Shown here: positions 9,680-22,505 of the stretch, piece after piece
Position numbering within the stretch: position 1 is the stretch's first letter
How the letters are laid out: every line of letters begins with the position of its first letter
Source: Polaromonas jejuensis NBRC 106434
Lineage (GTDB): Bacteria > Pseudomonadota > Gammaproteobacteria > Burkholderiales > Burkholderiaceae_C
NCBI RefSeq assembly: GCF_001598235.1
Contig: NZ_BCYO01000014.1
Span: forward strand, 56,277 to 120,276
Length of the DNA stretch: 64,000 nucleotides
Direction: 5' to 3'
The notes under the pieces: model-generated
The model's input: the letters and a program-made list of their open reading frames with translations, nothing else
Database searches by the model: none
What the model was told of the DNA's origin: nothing
Translations under genes and position numbers: made by a program

Positions 9680-10868
9680 GTGCTTTTGTCTCTACAGGGA
9701 ATATCAGGAATAACCCCTCACGCCATCCTGGCGCTCGCAGACGGCACGGTCTTTGTCGGCAATTCGATTGGGGCCGCTGGCTCCACGATCGGTGAGGTGG
9801 TGTTCAACACCGCCATGACCGGCTACCAGGAAATCCTCACGGATCCCAGCTACTGCCAGCAGATCGTCACCCTCACGTACCCGCATATCGGCAACTACGG
9901 CATCAATGCCGAAGACGTCGAAGCCGGCAAAGTCCATGCCGCCGGCCTGATCATCAAGGATTTGCCGCTGCTGGCATCCAACTTCCGCATGTCCATGACC
10001 TTGTCCGAGTACCTGGTCAAGGAGAACACGGTGGCGATTGCCGGCATTGATACCCGCCAGCTGACGCGTCATCTGCGGACCAAGGGCGCCCAGAACGGCT
10101 GCATTCTGGCCCTGGCCGACGGCGAGCCGGTCAGCCAGGCCGCCATAGACAAGGCCATTGCGGCCGCCAAGGGCGCGCCCAGCATGGCCGGCCTGGACCT
10201 GGCCAAGGTTGTGTCCGTGAAGCAGACCTACGAATGGACGCAGACAGAGTGGAAGCTGGTGAACCTGGAAGGCAAGCCCGGCTACGGCGTGCAGATCACC
10301 CCCCGGTTCCATGTCGTGGCCTACGATTTCGGCGTGAAGAAGAACATCCTGCGCATGATTGCCGAGCGTGGCGCGCGCATCACGGTGGTGCCGGCACAGA
10401 CGCCGGCCGCCGACGTGCTCAAGCTCAAACCCGATGGCATCTTTCTGGCCAATGGCCCGGGTGACCCCGAGCCTTGCGACTACGCCATTGCCGCCGTGCG
10501 TGAACTGATTGAAACCGGCATTCCGACCTTCGGCATTTGCCTGGGTCACCAGATCATGGCCTTGGCCAGCGGTGCCAAGACCTTCAAGATGAAGTTCGGC
10601 CACCATGGCGCCAACCATCCGGTCAAGGATCTCGATAACCAGCGCGTCAGCATCACCAGCCAGAACCACGGTTTTGCGGTGGACGAGAAAACCTTGCCCG
10701 CCAATCTGCGTCCCACGCACATCAGCCTGTTTGACGGCACGCTGCAGGGCCTGGCCCGCACCGACAAGCCGGCCTTCTGCTTCCAGGGCCACCCGGAGGC
10801 CTCACCCGGCCCGCACGACATTTCCTATTTGTTCGACCGCTTCACGGCACTGATGGAGCAACACAAAC

Positions 10869-10876
<8 letters not shown>
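9680..10876 (+). CDS. carA: Carbamoyl-phosphate synthase small subunit (glutaminase)
   Basis: Predicted 398-residue amidotransferase subunit that hydrolyses glutamine and passes ammonia to CarB, for arginine and pyrimidine synthesis. The N-terminal CarA domain is recognised by [20 protein letters not shown]. The class I glutaminase domain holds [10 protein letters not shown] with the nucleophilic Cys, and GHPEASPGP with the His/Glu pair. I chose GTG 9680, with GGAG seven bases upstream, because family N-termini begin at this point. The frame extends further upstream without homology. It overlaps carB by 8 bp. Confidence 0.93.
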
Positions 10877-14099
<3,223 letters not shown>

Positions 14100-14115
14100 A
14101 GCCTAGGTGATTTTC

Positions 14116-14132
14116 CGGGCTCGTTGAGCCCG
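14116..14132 (+). terminator. Hairpin after carB
   Basis: CGGGCTC-GTT-GAGCCCG is a perfect 7-bp stem 17 bp after the carB stop. It is followed by a mixed rather than pure T tract, so it is a candidate terminator or mRNA-end hairpin. Confidence 0.5.
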
Positions 14133-14165
14133 TATTTGCATTAAACTTATTGCAGATTAAACACT

Positions 14166-14193
14166 CCGCCGCCAGGTGACTGGTGGCGGTTTC
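14166..14193 (+). terminator. Second hairpin in the carB-greA gap
   Basis: CCGCCGCCAG-GTGA-CTGGTGGCGG is a 10-bp stem with one G-T pair, followed by TTTCGCTTTT. It ends about 20 bp before greA, so it is either the carAB terminator or an attenuator in the greA leader. Confidence 0.6.
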
Positions 14194-14216
14194 GCTTTTG
14201 CAGGAGTAAAAAATAA

Positions 14217-14693
14217 ATGGCAACCTTACCGATTACCAAGCGCGGTGCAGAAAAACTCAAGGCTGAATTGCACCAGCTCAAAACCGTTGAGCGCCCCTGG
14301 GTCATCAACTCGATTTCCGAAGCCCGTGCGCAGGGTGACCTGAGCGAAAACGCCGAGTACGATGCCGCCAAGGACCGCCAGGGCTTTATTGAAGGCCGTA
14401 TCCAGGAAATCGAGGGCAAGCTGTCTGCCGCCCAGATCATTGATCCGGCGGAGCTGGATGCGGGCGGCAGGGTCGTGTTCGGCTCCACCATCGAGTTGCA
14501 GGAAGAAGACTCCGGCGACACCGTGACCTACCAGATCGTGGGTGAGGACGAGGCCGATATCAAGCAGGGCCGGGTCAACATCAGCTCACCGATTGCGCGC
14601 GCGCTGATCGGCAAGGATGAGGGCGACACCGCCGAGGTGCAGGCACCGGGCGGCCTCAAGCGCTACGAGATTGTGTCAGTCAGCTACCTCTGA
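14217..14693 (+). CDS. greA: GreA transcript cleavage factor
   Basis: Predicted 158-residue factor that inserts into the RNA polymerase secondary channel and rescues backtracked complexes. The N-terminal coiled coil (about 1-75) carries [17 protein letters not shown], with the acidic tip that coordinates catalytic magnesium. The C-terminal FKBP-like domain holds [23 protein letters not shown]. The RBS GGAG lies 9-12 bases before ATG 14217. The carAB-greA order is common in beta- and gammaproteobacteria. Confidence 0.95.
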   Translation: MATLPITKRGAEKLKAELHQLKTVERPWVINSISEARAQGDLSENAEYDAAKDRQGFIEGRIQEIEGKLSAAQIIDPAELDAGGRVVFGSTIELQEEDSGDTVTYQIVGEDEADIKQGRVNISSPIARALIGKDEGDTAEVQAPGGLKRYEIVSVSYL

Positions 14694-14746
14694 AGCATGT
14701 GGCCCCCACGCTTGTCCCTGTGCTGCGTTCGGTGGCCCCGGGCCTG

Positions 14747-15214
14747 ATGATGCCGACAAAACAACGTTTCAGCCTCTTGCTGGCGGCCCTCTGGTGGGGC
14801 AGCCTGACGGGCCTGGGCTTTGTGGTGGTGCCCCTGCTGTTCATGCATCTGGGCAGCCCTGCGGCGGCCGGCGCCATGGCGGCCAAACTCTTCACGGCGC
14901 AAACCTGGCTGAGCACCGGCTGCGCCATGCTGATGCTGCTGGTTCTTAACAGGAAAGACGGTCCAGCCCTTTCTCCACCTGCGGATGCAGCTATGAAATT
15001 CATAGTCGCTGGCCTGCTGCTGGCCTTGCTGGTCGAGTTTGGCGTGGCCCCGCGCATCGTCAATGCGCGGGCCGAGGGCGGCGATCTCAAACTCTGGCAT
15101 GGCCTGGGAAGCGCCATGTACCTGGGGCAATGGCTGTGCGCCGGCTTCGCCCTCTGGCGCCTGTCCGGGCGTTCAGACGCGCAAAACACCGGGGCTCACG
15201 CCGACCCGGCCTGA
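14747..15214 (+). CDS. DUF4149 family membrane protein
   Basis: Predicted 155-residue integral membrane protein of unknown function. It has about four hydrophobic segments (FSLLLAALWWGSLTGLGFVV, LSTGCAMLMLLVL, FIVAGLLLALLVEFGVAPRI and MYLGQWLCAGFALW). The conserved-looking VAPRIVNARAEG loop fits DUF4149, often found beside greA in Burkholderiales. The open frame reaches GTG 14699, but the first hydrophobic segment follows the paired ATGs at 14747 and 14750, so I start there. A perfect palindrome copy of the dispersed repeat is in-frame at 14990-15005. Confidence 0.75.
   Translation: MMPTKQRFSLLLAALWWGSLTGLGFVVVPLLFMHLGSPAAAGAMAAKLFTAQTWLSTGCAMLMLLVLNRKDGPALSPPADAAMKFIVAGLLLALLVEFGVAPRIVNARAEGGDLKLWHGLGSAMYLGQWLCAGFALWRLSGRSDAQNTGAHADPA
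14990..15005 (+). repeat. Dispersed palindrome copy 3 (in DUF4149 gene)
   Basis: GCTATGAAATTCATAG, a perfect palindrome around one A; reads AAMKFIV in frame. Confidence 0.7.
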
Positions 15215-15258
15215 GCCGGCCGTCACGCCCCGGCCCATGTGGCGCGGGGTTGTGCGCG

Positions 15259-16104
15259 TCAAAGCCGTTCAGCGGCTTCCAGCGTGTTGACCAGCAGCAT
15301 GGTGATGGTCATGGGGCCCACGCCGCCAGGCACCGGCGTGATGTAGCCCGCCACTTCCCTGACGCCCTCGAAATCCACGTCACCGCAGAGTTTGCCTTCG
15401 GCGTTGCGGTTCATGCCGACGTCGATCACCACTGCGCCGGGTTTCACCATGTCGGCGGTCAATACCTTTTGCTTGCCCACGGCGGCCACAATCACGTCGG
15501 CCTGCAGCGTCATGCCCTTGAGGTCTTTGGTGGCGCTGTGGCAAATGCTCACGGTGGCATTTTTCTGCAGCAGCATCAGTGCCATGGGCTTGCCCACGAT
15601 GTTGCTGCGGCCTATGACCACGGCATGCTTGCCGCGCAGGTCGTAGCCAATGGATTCGAGCATCTTCATGCAGCCATAGGGCGTGCAGGGCCAGAAGCCG
15701 GGCATGCCGGTCATCAGGGCGCCGGCACTGGCGACGTGAAAGCCATCGACATCCTTGGCGGGCGCAATCGCTTCGATCACCTTTTGCGCATCAATGTGCG
15801 CGGGCAGGGGCAGCTGCACCAGGATGCCGTGGATGGCGGGGTCCTTGTTGAGCGCTTCCACGCGGGCCAGCAGTTCGGCTTCGGTCAGGCCGGCGGGGTA
15901 TTGCTCGAGCACTGAATGCAGGCCGGCGTCATGGCAGGCCTTGACCTTGTTGCGCACATACACCTGGCTGGCCGGGTTTTCGCCGACCAGCACCACGGCC
16001 AGACCCGGTGTGATGCCGCGGGCGCGCAGGGCGGCCGCGCGCTGGGCGACTTCGGCCCGCAGCTGTTTGGAGAGGGCATTGCCGTCAATGAGTTGTGCAG
16101 TCAT
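15259..16104 (-). CDS. folD: FolD, bifunctional methylene-THF dehydrogenase/cyclohydrolase
   Basis: Predicted 281-residue enzyme interconverting 5,10-methylene-, methenyl- and 10-formyl-tetrahydrofolate using NADP. Motifs seen are [14 protein letters not shown] with the catalytic Lys, [13 protein letters not shown] and [16 protein letters not shown] (the Rossmann NADP site). The C-terminal [14 protein letters not shown] is also present. The start MTAQLIDG at 16104 is the usual family start. It lies downstream of, and on the same strand as, the two-component pair, from which a terminator separates it. Confidence 0.95.
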   Translation of the reverse strand: MTAQLIDGNALSKQLRAEVAQRAAALRARGITPGLAVVLVGENPASQVYVRNKVKACHDAGLHSVLEQYPAGLTEAELLARVEALNKDPAIHGILVQLPLPAHIDAQKVIEAIAPAKDVDGFHVASAGALMTGMPGFWPCTPYGCMKMLESIGYDLRGKHAVVIGRSNIVGKPMALMLLQKNATVSICHSATKDLKGMTLQADVIVAAVGKQKVLTADMVKPGAVVIDVGMNRNAEGKLCGDVDFEGVREVAGYITPVPGGVGPMTITMLLVNTLEAAERL

Positions 16105-16122
16105 TTTTCAGTTTTCTCAAGT

Positions 16123-16154
16123 AAAAACGCCCGCTGGTCCAGGAGCCACGGGCG
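16123..16154 (-). terminator. Rho-independent terminator of the two-component operon
   Basis: Read on the minus strand, CGCCCG...CGGGCG arms with inner GG/CC pairs are followed by TTTTT. It lies about 40 bp after the response regulator stop and before folD. Confidence 0.7.
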
Positions 16155-16160
16155 CAATTA

Positions 16161-16177
16161 GCTATCGATAAGATAGC
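16161..16177. repeat. Dispersed palindrome copy 4 (after response regulator)
   Basis: GCTATCGATAAGATAGC with six-base perfect arms. It lies between the regulator stop and its terminator. Confidence 0.7.
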
Positions 16178-16192
16178 GTTTGATGGTCGGGC

Positions 16193-16819
16193 TCAGGTCT
16201 TGGGCGCGTTGGAGCCCAGGGCTATCTTGAGCAAATCGGCCACGGTGTTGGCATTGAGCTTTTCCATGATGTTGGCGCGGTGCGCTTCCACCGTCTTGAT
16301 GCTGATGCCCAGGTCGTCGGCGATCTGCTTGTTGAGGCGGCCGGCCACAATGCGTTCGAGCACCTGGGCTTCGCGCGAGGTGAGCTTGGCGAGCAGGGCG
16401 TCGCGGCTGGCGGACTGCTGGAAATCGCTGAAGGCTTCCTTGGCCTGCTCCAGCATGCGCTCGACCAGGTTGACCAGCGCCTCTTCCTGGAAAGGTTTCT
16501 GGATGAAATCCATGGCGCCTTTCTTCATGGTGTTGACCGCCATGGGCACGTCGCCATGGCCGGTGATGAACACGATGGGCAGTGGCGACTTGCGTTCGAC
16601 CAGGCGGTCCTGCAGTTCCAGGCCCGTCATGCCGCCCATGCGGATGTCGACGATCAGGCAGGCCACTTCGCGTGCGTCGTAGCGGCTCAGAAAGGTTTCG
16701 GCCGAGTCGTAGCAGCGCACCCGGTAATCCTTGCCTTCGAGCAACCATTGCAGTGAGTCGCGCACGCCCTCGTCGTCATCAACGACGTAGACCGTGCCTT
16801 TTTTGGGAATCAAGCTCAT
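16193..16819 (-). CDS. FixJ/NarL-type response regulator
   Basis: Predicted 208-residue two-component regulator. The receiver domain has the acidic cluster DDD 14-16, phosphoacceptor Asp58 in CLIVDIRM, Thr86 in VFITGHGD and Lys108 in IQKPF. The C-terminal LuxR-type helix-turn-helix spans about residues 145-190 (LTSREAQVLERIVAGRLNKQ, TVEAHRANIMEKL). It lies 36 bp downstream of a histidine kinase on the same strand, so it is the cognate partner. The target is unknown; the divergent pyruvate dehydrogenase operon is a candidate by position. Confidence 0.92.
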   Translation of the reverse strand: MSLIPKKGTVYVVDDDEGVRDSLQWLLEGKDYRVRCYDSAETFLSRYDAREVACLIVDIRMGGMTGLELQDRLVERKSPLPIVFITGHGDVPMAVNTMKKGAMDFIQKPFQEEALVNLVERMLEQAKEAFSDFQQSASRDALLAKLTSREAQVLERIVAGRLNKQIADDLGISIKTVEAHRANIMEKLNANTVADLLKIALGSNAPKT

Positions 16820-16855
16820 GCCGTGCCTTCTTGTGTGAACTGTCTCGAATGGTCT

Positions 16856-19426
16856 TTAGGGAACGCCGGCATCCTTGAACGCTACGTTATCGGTAGCAGC
16901 GGCCGCCAGTGAAAGCAGGGGTCTCACGGGAATCCAGAAGGTAAACCGGCAACCCACCACTTCCTCTCCATTGTAGAGGTTCTCGGACTCCATCCGGCCG
17001 TGGTGAGACTCGACAATGCTGCGGCACAATTTCAGGCCTATGCCCATGCCTTCGGCCTTGGTGGAGTAGAAGGCCTCGTACAGCCGGGTCATCACTTCCG
17101 GCGACAGGCCGTGCCCCGTGTCGAGTACCGAAAACTCGACCACGGCCTGGTCTTCGATGTGTTTGGGCACCACGCGCAATTCCACGCTGCGGCGGGCCGG
17201 CGGCAGTTGGGCCTGCTCAATCGATTCGGCCGCATTCTTCATCAGGTTGATCAGCACCTGCTCGATCAGGATGGGGTCCACCATGATGTTGGGCAGGCGC
17301 GCCGCGATGTAGTGGGTCAGCCGCACATGGTGGCGCCTGAGCTCGATCTCGGCCAGTTCCATCGCGTTGCTGACGATGGTGGCGACATCGGAAATGGTGC
17401 GGTTGGGTTCGCTGCGTTTCACAAACGAGCGGATGCGCTGGATGATCTGCCCGGCGCGGTTCGCCTGCTTGGCGGTCTTCTGCAGCGCGACCAGCAAGTC
17501 CTCGTTGCTGATTTGCTGGCCCTTGATGCGTGACACCATGCCGTTGCAGTAGTTGTTGATGGCCGTCAGCGGCTGGTTCAGCTCGTGTGCCACGCTGGAG
17601 GCCATTTCGCCCATGGTGATGAGCCGGCTCGCGGTCTGGGCGCGTTCGTTCTGCAGGGCGGCCTGTTCTTCGGCATGACGCCGCGGCGTGATGTCGGTGG
17701 CAATCACCATCTGGGCCAGGCGGCCGTCCACCCAGGTCAGGTAGCGTGAGCGCACTTCCAGCCATTTGGCCAGCTCGGGCACAAAGATCTCGGCGTTTTC
17801 CGTCCGGGCCGCCGTGAGCTCGTCGGTGGGCAGGCCGGCCAGGCCGTCCACGGCATCGAGTGCATCGTCGGTCGGAGTGGACACGGGGACGCCGGCCTGG
17901 GCGATCAGGTTCAAGTGCCCGGAGACCTCGCCGCCAAACCAGGCGCGGTACAGCTTGTTGGCAAACAGCAGCTCTTCACTGCTGCCCAGCGGCGCCACGG
18001 AAACGGCGGCGTCCAGCCCTTCCAGCACCGTGGTGAAACGCTCATAGGAGGCGGTCAGTTCCTCGCGAATCCGTTTGGGTTCGGTGATGTCGGTCATGGA
18101 GGTCATCCAGCCGGTTTGCTGCCCGCGCGGATCAATCAGGGGGGACACATACATGCGGGCATCAAAGATCTGGCCGCTTTTGCGTTTCACCCGGACTTCA
18201 AAACCGCCAGGTGGCGTTCGGCCATGCAACTCGTCGTCCAGCCGCGCCATCAGCGTATCGAGCTCTTCCTCGGGCCAGTGGGGAAAAGGCGCGGTGCAAC
18301 CGACCAGCTCGCTTTCAGACAGGCCCGTCATCTGGCAAAAAGCCGGGTTGACATAGGTGATGCGGCCCTGCAAATCCAGCGCACGCATGCCGGTCAGCAT
18401 GGAGTTCTCCATGGCGCGGCGAAAGTTGGTCTCCGAGATCAGGGCTTGCTGGGCCTGCACGCGGCGACGCGTGTGGCGCCAGGTGCCCAGCAGCATCCAG
18501 ACGGTCAGCGCACTCAGGGCGCTGACCAGCCAGAAAAAGCCGCTGCCGACCACCCCCAGCGAGGTGCGATAGCCCTCGGCGCGTATCAGCAGGCCGTTAC
18601 CAACTGGCGAGACGGGTATTTCGTATTCAGCGGCACTGTCCGACCAGGGCAGCAGGCGTGCGGCCGGATTGCGTGGCGGCGGCACGTTGCCTGCCAGCAC
18701 CATGTTTTTGTCGTCCACCAGGGTCACGGCGTATTTGGCGGTGACTTCGGTCGGCACGCCAAAGCGCAGCAACCCGTCTATCGAGTAGTCGCCCATGATG
18801 ACGCCGTCGAACTTGCCCTGGTCATCCAGCGGCACCTGCAATTGCAGGCTGGGGGTTTTGTAGCCGTTGTTTTCCTTGGTGACCAGCGGGCGCGAGTAAA
18901 CCGGCTGCCGCAGGTCGCGCGCCAGTCCGAAGGTGCCGTCGGTTTCCCCTATCTTGAGCTGCTCGCCGGCGCTGCGAATCTGGCTGGCGCTGGCGCTGGG
19001 CGATATGTAAGAGACCTTGACGCGCCGTTTGCTGTCCACCCAGCTCACCGCCATCAATTCGGGGTACTGGTTCACCAGCGACTCGGCCTGGCTGATGAAC
19101 TCTTCGGTGTCGACCTCCTTGTTGGAGACATCCCTGCCAATGCGCATGAGCTGCTCCTGCCGCTCAAGCAGGCGCAGGCGCAGGCGCTGCTGGGCGTATT
19201 CCACATCGCGCCTGACGGCTTGCTGCTCGCGGTCGATTTCTTCAATCCGCAGGTAGCCGAAAGCCGCAATCACGGCGGCCAGGAAAAGCACCACCGCCAG
19301 CAATGGGCCCAGGGTGATGAAACGGTCTTGCCGCGAGGGCGACTGCTTGCGCCACCAATGGCGCCACAGAGCCAGAGGAGCGGGGCTGGCCGCAGCATTG
19401 GCGGGGGAGGGGGCGTGTTTGGGCAT
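16856..19426 (-). CDS. PAS-containing membrane sensor histidine kinase
   Basis: Predicted 856-residue sensor kinase. The first membrane helix is at about 36-60. A periplasmic sensing region of about 230 residues, Cache-like by layout, ends at a second helix (FFWLVSALSALTVWMLLG). Two PAS-type domains follow. The dimerisation domain has phosphoacceptor His614 in SSVAHELNQPL. The ATPase domain has N-box Asn731 (LINLMKNAAES), DTGHGLSPE and GMGIGLKLCRS. The HELNQPL H-box resembles the FixL/DctB group. The ligand is not predictable. The response regulator follows 36 bp downstream. Confidence 0.9.
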   Translation of the reverse strand: MPKHAPSPANAAASPAPLALWRHWWRKQSPSRQDRFITLGPLLAVVLFLAAVIAAFGYLRIEEIDREQQAVRRDVEYAQQRLRLRLLERQEQLMRIGRDVSNKEVDTEEFISQAESLVNQYPELMAVSWVDSKRRVKVSYISPSASASQIRSAGEQLKIGETDGTFGLARDLRQPVYSRPLVTKENNGYKTPSLQLQVPLDDQGKFDGVIMGDYSIDGLLRFGVPTEVTAKYAVTLVDDKNMVLAGNVPPPRNPAARLLPWSDSAAEYEIPVSPVGNGLLIRAEGYRTSLGVVGSGFFWLVSALSALTVWMLLGTWRHTRRRVQAQQALISETNFRRAMENSMLTGMRALDLQGRITYVNPAFCQMTGLSESELVGCTAPFPHWPEEELDTLMARLDDELHGRTPPGGFEVRVKRKSGQIFDARMYVSPLIDPRGQQTGWMTSMTDITEPKRIREELTASYERFTTVLEGLDAAVSVAPLGSSEELLFANKLYRAWFGGEVSGHLNLIAQAGVPVSTPTDDALDAVDGLAGLPTDELTAARTENAEIFVPELAKWLEVRSRYLTWVDGRLAQMVIATDITPRRHAEEQAALQNERAQTASRLITMGEMASSVAHELNQPLTAINNYCNGMVSRIKGQQISNEDLLVALQKTAKQANRAGQIIQRIRSFVKRSEPNRTISDVATIVSNAMELAEIELRRHHVRLTHYIAARLPNIMVDPILIEQVLINLMKNAAESIEQAQLPPARRSVELRVVPKHIEDQAVVEFSVLDTGHGLSPEVMTRLYEAFYSTKAEGMGIGLKLCRSIVESHHGRMESENLYNGEEVVGCRFTFWIPVRPLLSLAAAATDNVAFKDAGVP

Positions 19427-19560
19427 AGGGGATTCTGCAGTTTAAGTGAGAGGCCCTGCGCGGAGCAGGGCGGGTTGTGATCTTTTCAGGGGGCAGGAAG
19501 CGAAGCGCTTGAGCCCTGATGAACGGTATGTGACTGCATTTGTTTAGGGATTTCTTAATG

Positions 19561-19610
19561 TGAAATTAGAAAGCACGATTTGAAATTAGTCAAATATTAT
19601 GAGAAACTAG
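19561..19610 (+). promoter_or_regulatory. Three phased GAAAYTAG direct repeats upstream of aceE
   Basis: GAAATTAG (19562-19569), GAAATTAG (19582-19589) and GAAACTAG (19603-19610) are spaced 20 and 21 bp, two helical turns. The first two extend to TGAAATTAG. They sit in an AT-rich stretch of the 302-bp gap between the kinase gene and aceE, which holds no other gene. This looks like an operator array for a regulator binding one DNA face. The regulator is unknown. Confidence 0.55.
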
Positions 19611-19728
19611 AGACTTGGATCTAAATTGCGTTTAAAACACGCCTTGGTTCCAGCTTAGACACAAGCGTTGCGCGCAGGCTCTGCAAGGGCTTGTGTTGCA
19701 GGTTAACAAGCGTTACTTAGGAGACAAA

Positions 19729-22461
19729 ATGGCTGCCAATCCCAACCAAGCCGGCACAGACAACTTACGCGCCGCCGCCAATGACCCACTGGACAAAGAC
19801 ACGCAGGAAACCCGGGAGTGGATGGATGCGCTGTCGGCGGTGATTGAAAGCGAGGGCCCCGAGCGCGCTCACTTTCTGCTGGAGCAATTGCTTGAGCACG
19901 CCCGCCAGAAAAGCATAGACATGCCTTTTTCTGCCAACACCGGCTACGTCAACACCATCGAAACCGATCAGGAAGAGCGCTCTCCCGGCAACCTTGAGGT
20001 TGAAGAGCGTCTGCGCGCCTACATGCGCTGGAACGCCATGGCCATGGTGGTCAAGGCCAACCGCCTGCACCCCGCCGATGGCGGCGACCTGGGCGGCCAC
20101 ATCGGCTCGTTTGCCTCGCTGGCCAGCCTGTTTGGCGCCGGCTTCAATCATTTCTGGCATGCCGAGAGCGAAAACCACGGCGGCGACTGCCTTTACATCC
20201 AGGGCCACGTGTCGCCGGGTGTCTATGCCCGCGCCTACCTCGAGGGCCGGCTGACCGAAGAGCAGTTGCTCAACTTCCGCCAGGAAGTCGACGGCAAGGG
20301 CCTGTCCAGCTACCCGCATCCCAAGCTGATGCCCAATTTCTGGCAGTTCCCCACCGTTTCCATGGGCCTGGGCCCGCTGATGGCGATCTACCAGGCACGT
20401 TTCCTCAAGTACCTGCATGCCCGCGGCATTGCCAACACCGAGAACCGCAAGGTCTGGGTGTTCTGCGGCGACGGTGAAATGGACGAGGTTGAATCGCTGG
20501 GCGCCATCGGCCTGGCGGCCCGCGAAAAACTCGACAACCTGGTGTTCGTCATCAACTGCAACCTGCAGCGGCTCGACGGCCCGGTGCGCGGCAACGGCAA
20601 GATCATCCAGGAACTCGAAGGCGAGTTCCGCGGCGCCGGCTGGAATGTCATCAAGCTGTTGTGGGGCAGCAACTGGGATCCGTTGCTGGCGCGCGACAAG
20701 GATGGTGCGCTGCGCAAGATCATGATGGAGTGCAACGACGGGGATTACCAGGCCTTCAAGGCCAACGACGGCGCCTATGTGCGCAAGCATTTCTTCGGCC
20801 GCGACCCCCGCACGCTGGAAATGGTTGCCAAGATGAGCGACGACGACATCTGGAACCTGCGCCGCGGCGGCCATGATTCGCAGAAGGTCTACGCGGCCTT
20901 CCACGCGGCCGTCAAGCACACGGGCCAGCCCACGGTGTTGCTGATCAAGACGGTCAAGGGCTTTGGCATGGGCAAGATCGGCGAGGGCAAGAACACCGTG
21001 CACCAGACCAAGAAGCTGACCGACGAAGACATCAAGATCTTCCGCGACCGTTTCAACATCCCGATTCCCGATAGCCAGCTGGCCGACCTGCCGTTCTACA
21101 AGCCGGCCGACGACACCCCCGAGATGAAGTACCTGCACGAGCGCCGCAAGGCCTTGGGCGGCTACCTGCCGCACCGCCGTACCCAGGCTGACGAGCAGTT
21201 CACGGTGCCGGCCATCGAGGTCTTCAAATCGGTGATGGAGCCCACGGCCGAAGGCCGTGAAATCTCCACCACGCAGGCCTATGTGCGCTTTCTGACGCAG
21301 CTGCTGCGCGACCAGGCGCTGGGCCCGCGCGTCGTGCCCATTCTGGTGGACGAGGCGCGTACCTTCGGCATGGAAGGCCTGTTCCGCCAGATCGGCATCT
21401 ACAACCCTGCCGGCCAGCAGTACACCCCGGTCGACAAGGACCAGGTCATGTACTACAAGGAAGACGTCAAGGGCCAGATCCTGCAGGAAGGCATCAACGA
21501 AGCCGGCGGCATGGCCAGCTGGATTGCCGCAGCCACCTCGTACAGCACCAACAACCGCATCATGGTGCCGTTCTATGTGTACTACTCGATGTTCGGCTTC
21601 CAGCGCATCGGTGATCTGGCCTGGGCGGCCGGCGACATGCAGGCGCGCGGCTTCCTGCTGGGCGGCACCTCGGGCCGCACCACGCTGAACGGCGAAGGCC
21701 TGCAACACGAAGACGGCCACAGCCACATCCTGGCGGGCACGATTCCCAACTGCATCAGCTACGACCCGACCTTTGCGCACGAGGTGGGCGTGATCCTGCA
21801 CCATGGTCTCAAGCGCATGGTGGAAAAGCAGGAGAACGTCTATTTCTACCTCACGCTGCTCAACGAAAACTACGCCATGCCAGGCCTGAAGGCCGGCACG
21901 GAAGAGCAGATCATCAAGGGCATGTACCTCTGCAAGGAAGCGCCCGCCGCGGCCGCCACGCCGCGCGTGCAGCTGCTGGGCTCGGGCACCATCCTGCGTG
22001 AATCCATTGCCGCGCAAGAGCTGCTCGAAAAAGAGTGGGGCGTGTCCGCCAACGTCTGGAGCTGCCCCAGCTTCAATGAGCTGGCCCGCGACGGCCAGGC
22101 CATCGAGCGCTGGAACCTGCTGCACCCGACGCAGGCGCCGCGCGTGTCCTTTGTGGGTCAACAGCTCGCCGCTCACGGCGGCCCTGTCGTGGCGTCGACC
22201 GACTACATGAAGGCCTATGCCGAGCAGATCCGTCCTTTCATTCCCAAGGACCGCACCTACAAGGTCCTGGGGACGGACGGCTTTGGCCGCAGTGACTTCC
22301 GCAGCAAGCTGCGCGAGCACTTCGAGATCAACCGTCACTACATCGTCGTCGCCGCATTGAAGGCGCTGAGCGAAGAGGGCACCGTACCGGTGGCCAAGGT
22401 GGCAGAGGCCATCCAGAAATACGGCATCCAGGCCGACAAGATCAATCCTCTTTATGCCTGA
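19729..22461 (+). CDS. aceE: Pyruvate dehydrogenase E1 component (homodimeric)
   Basis: Predicted 910-residue thiamine-diphosphate enzyme that decarboxylates pyruvate and reductively acetylates the E2 lipoyl groups. The ThDP motif begins [20 protein letters not shown] and continues to [38 protein letters not shown] and [20 protein letters not shown] are characteristic of AceE. The start ATG 19729 follows AGGAGA at good spacing; an in-frame TTG upstream is not used. It is first in the operon aceE-aceF-BPH-lpdA. Confidence 0.97.
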   Translation: MAANPNQAGTDNLRAAANDPLDKDTQETREWMDALSAVIESEGPERAHFLLEQLLEHARQKSIDMPFSANTGYVNTIETDQEERSPGNLEVEERLRAYMRWNAMAMVVKANRLHPADGGDLGGHIGSFASLASLFGAGFNHFWHAESENHGGDCLYIQGHVSPGVYARAYLEGRLTEEQLLNFRQEVDGKGLSSYPHPKLMPNFWQFPTVSMGLGPLMAIYQARFLKYLHARGIANTENRKVWVFCGDGEMDEVESLGAIGLAAREKLDNLVFVINCNLQRLDGPVRGNGKIIQELEGEFRGAGWNVIKLLWGSNWDPLLARDKDGALRKIMMECNDGDYQAFKANDGAYVRKHFFGRDPRTLEMVAKMSDDDIWNLRRGGHDSQKVYAAFHAAVKHTGQPTVLLIKTVKGFGMGKIGEGKNTVHQTKKLTDEDIKIFRDRFNIPIPDSQLADLPFYKPADDTPEMKYLHERRKALGGYLPHRRTQADEQFTVPAIEVFKSVMEPTAEGREISTTQAYVRFLTQLLRDQALGPRVVPILVDEARTFGMEGLFRQIGIYNPAGQQYTPVDKDQVMYYKEDVKGQILQEGINEAGGMASWIAAATSYSTNNRIMVPFYVYYSMFGFQRIGDLAWAAGDMQARGFLLGGTSGRTTLNGEGLQHEDGHSHILAGTIPNCISYDPTFAHEVGVILHHGLKRMVEKQENVYFYLTLLNENYAMPGLKAGTEEQIIKGMYLCKEAPAAAATPRVQLLGSGTILRESIAAQELLEKEWGVSANVWSCPSFNELARDGQAIERWNLLHPTQAPRVSFVGQQLAAHGGPVVASTDYMKAYAEQIRPFIPKDRTYKVLGTDGFGRSDFRSKLREHFEINRHYIVVAALKALSEEGTVPVAKVAEAIQKYGIQADKINPLYA

Positions 22462-22505
22462 TGCACGCCCTCACGCAAAAGCCAGAAGCAATCGGAGATA
22501 ACAAC

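Noticed and set aside
17915..19480. 521-codon plus-strand frame opposite the histidine kinase
   Set aside because: Antisense to a kinase with all catalytic boxes; the translation shows no family resemblance.
19765..22338. 857-codon minus-strand frame opposite aceE
   Set aside because: Shadow of aceE: low-complexity His/Val/Gln-rich translation and no start context.
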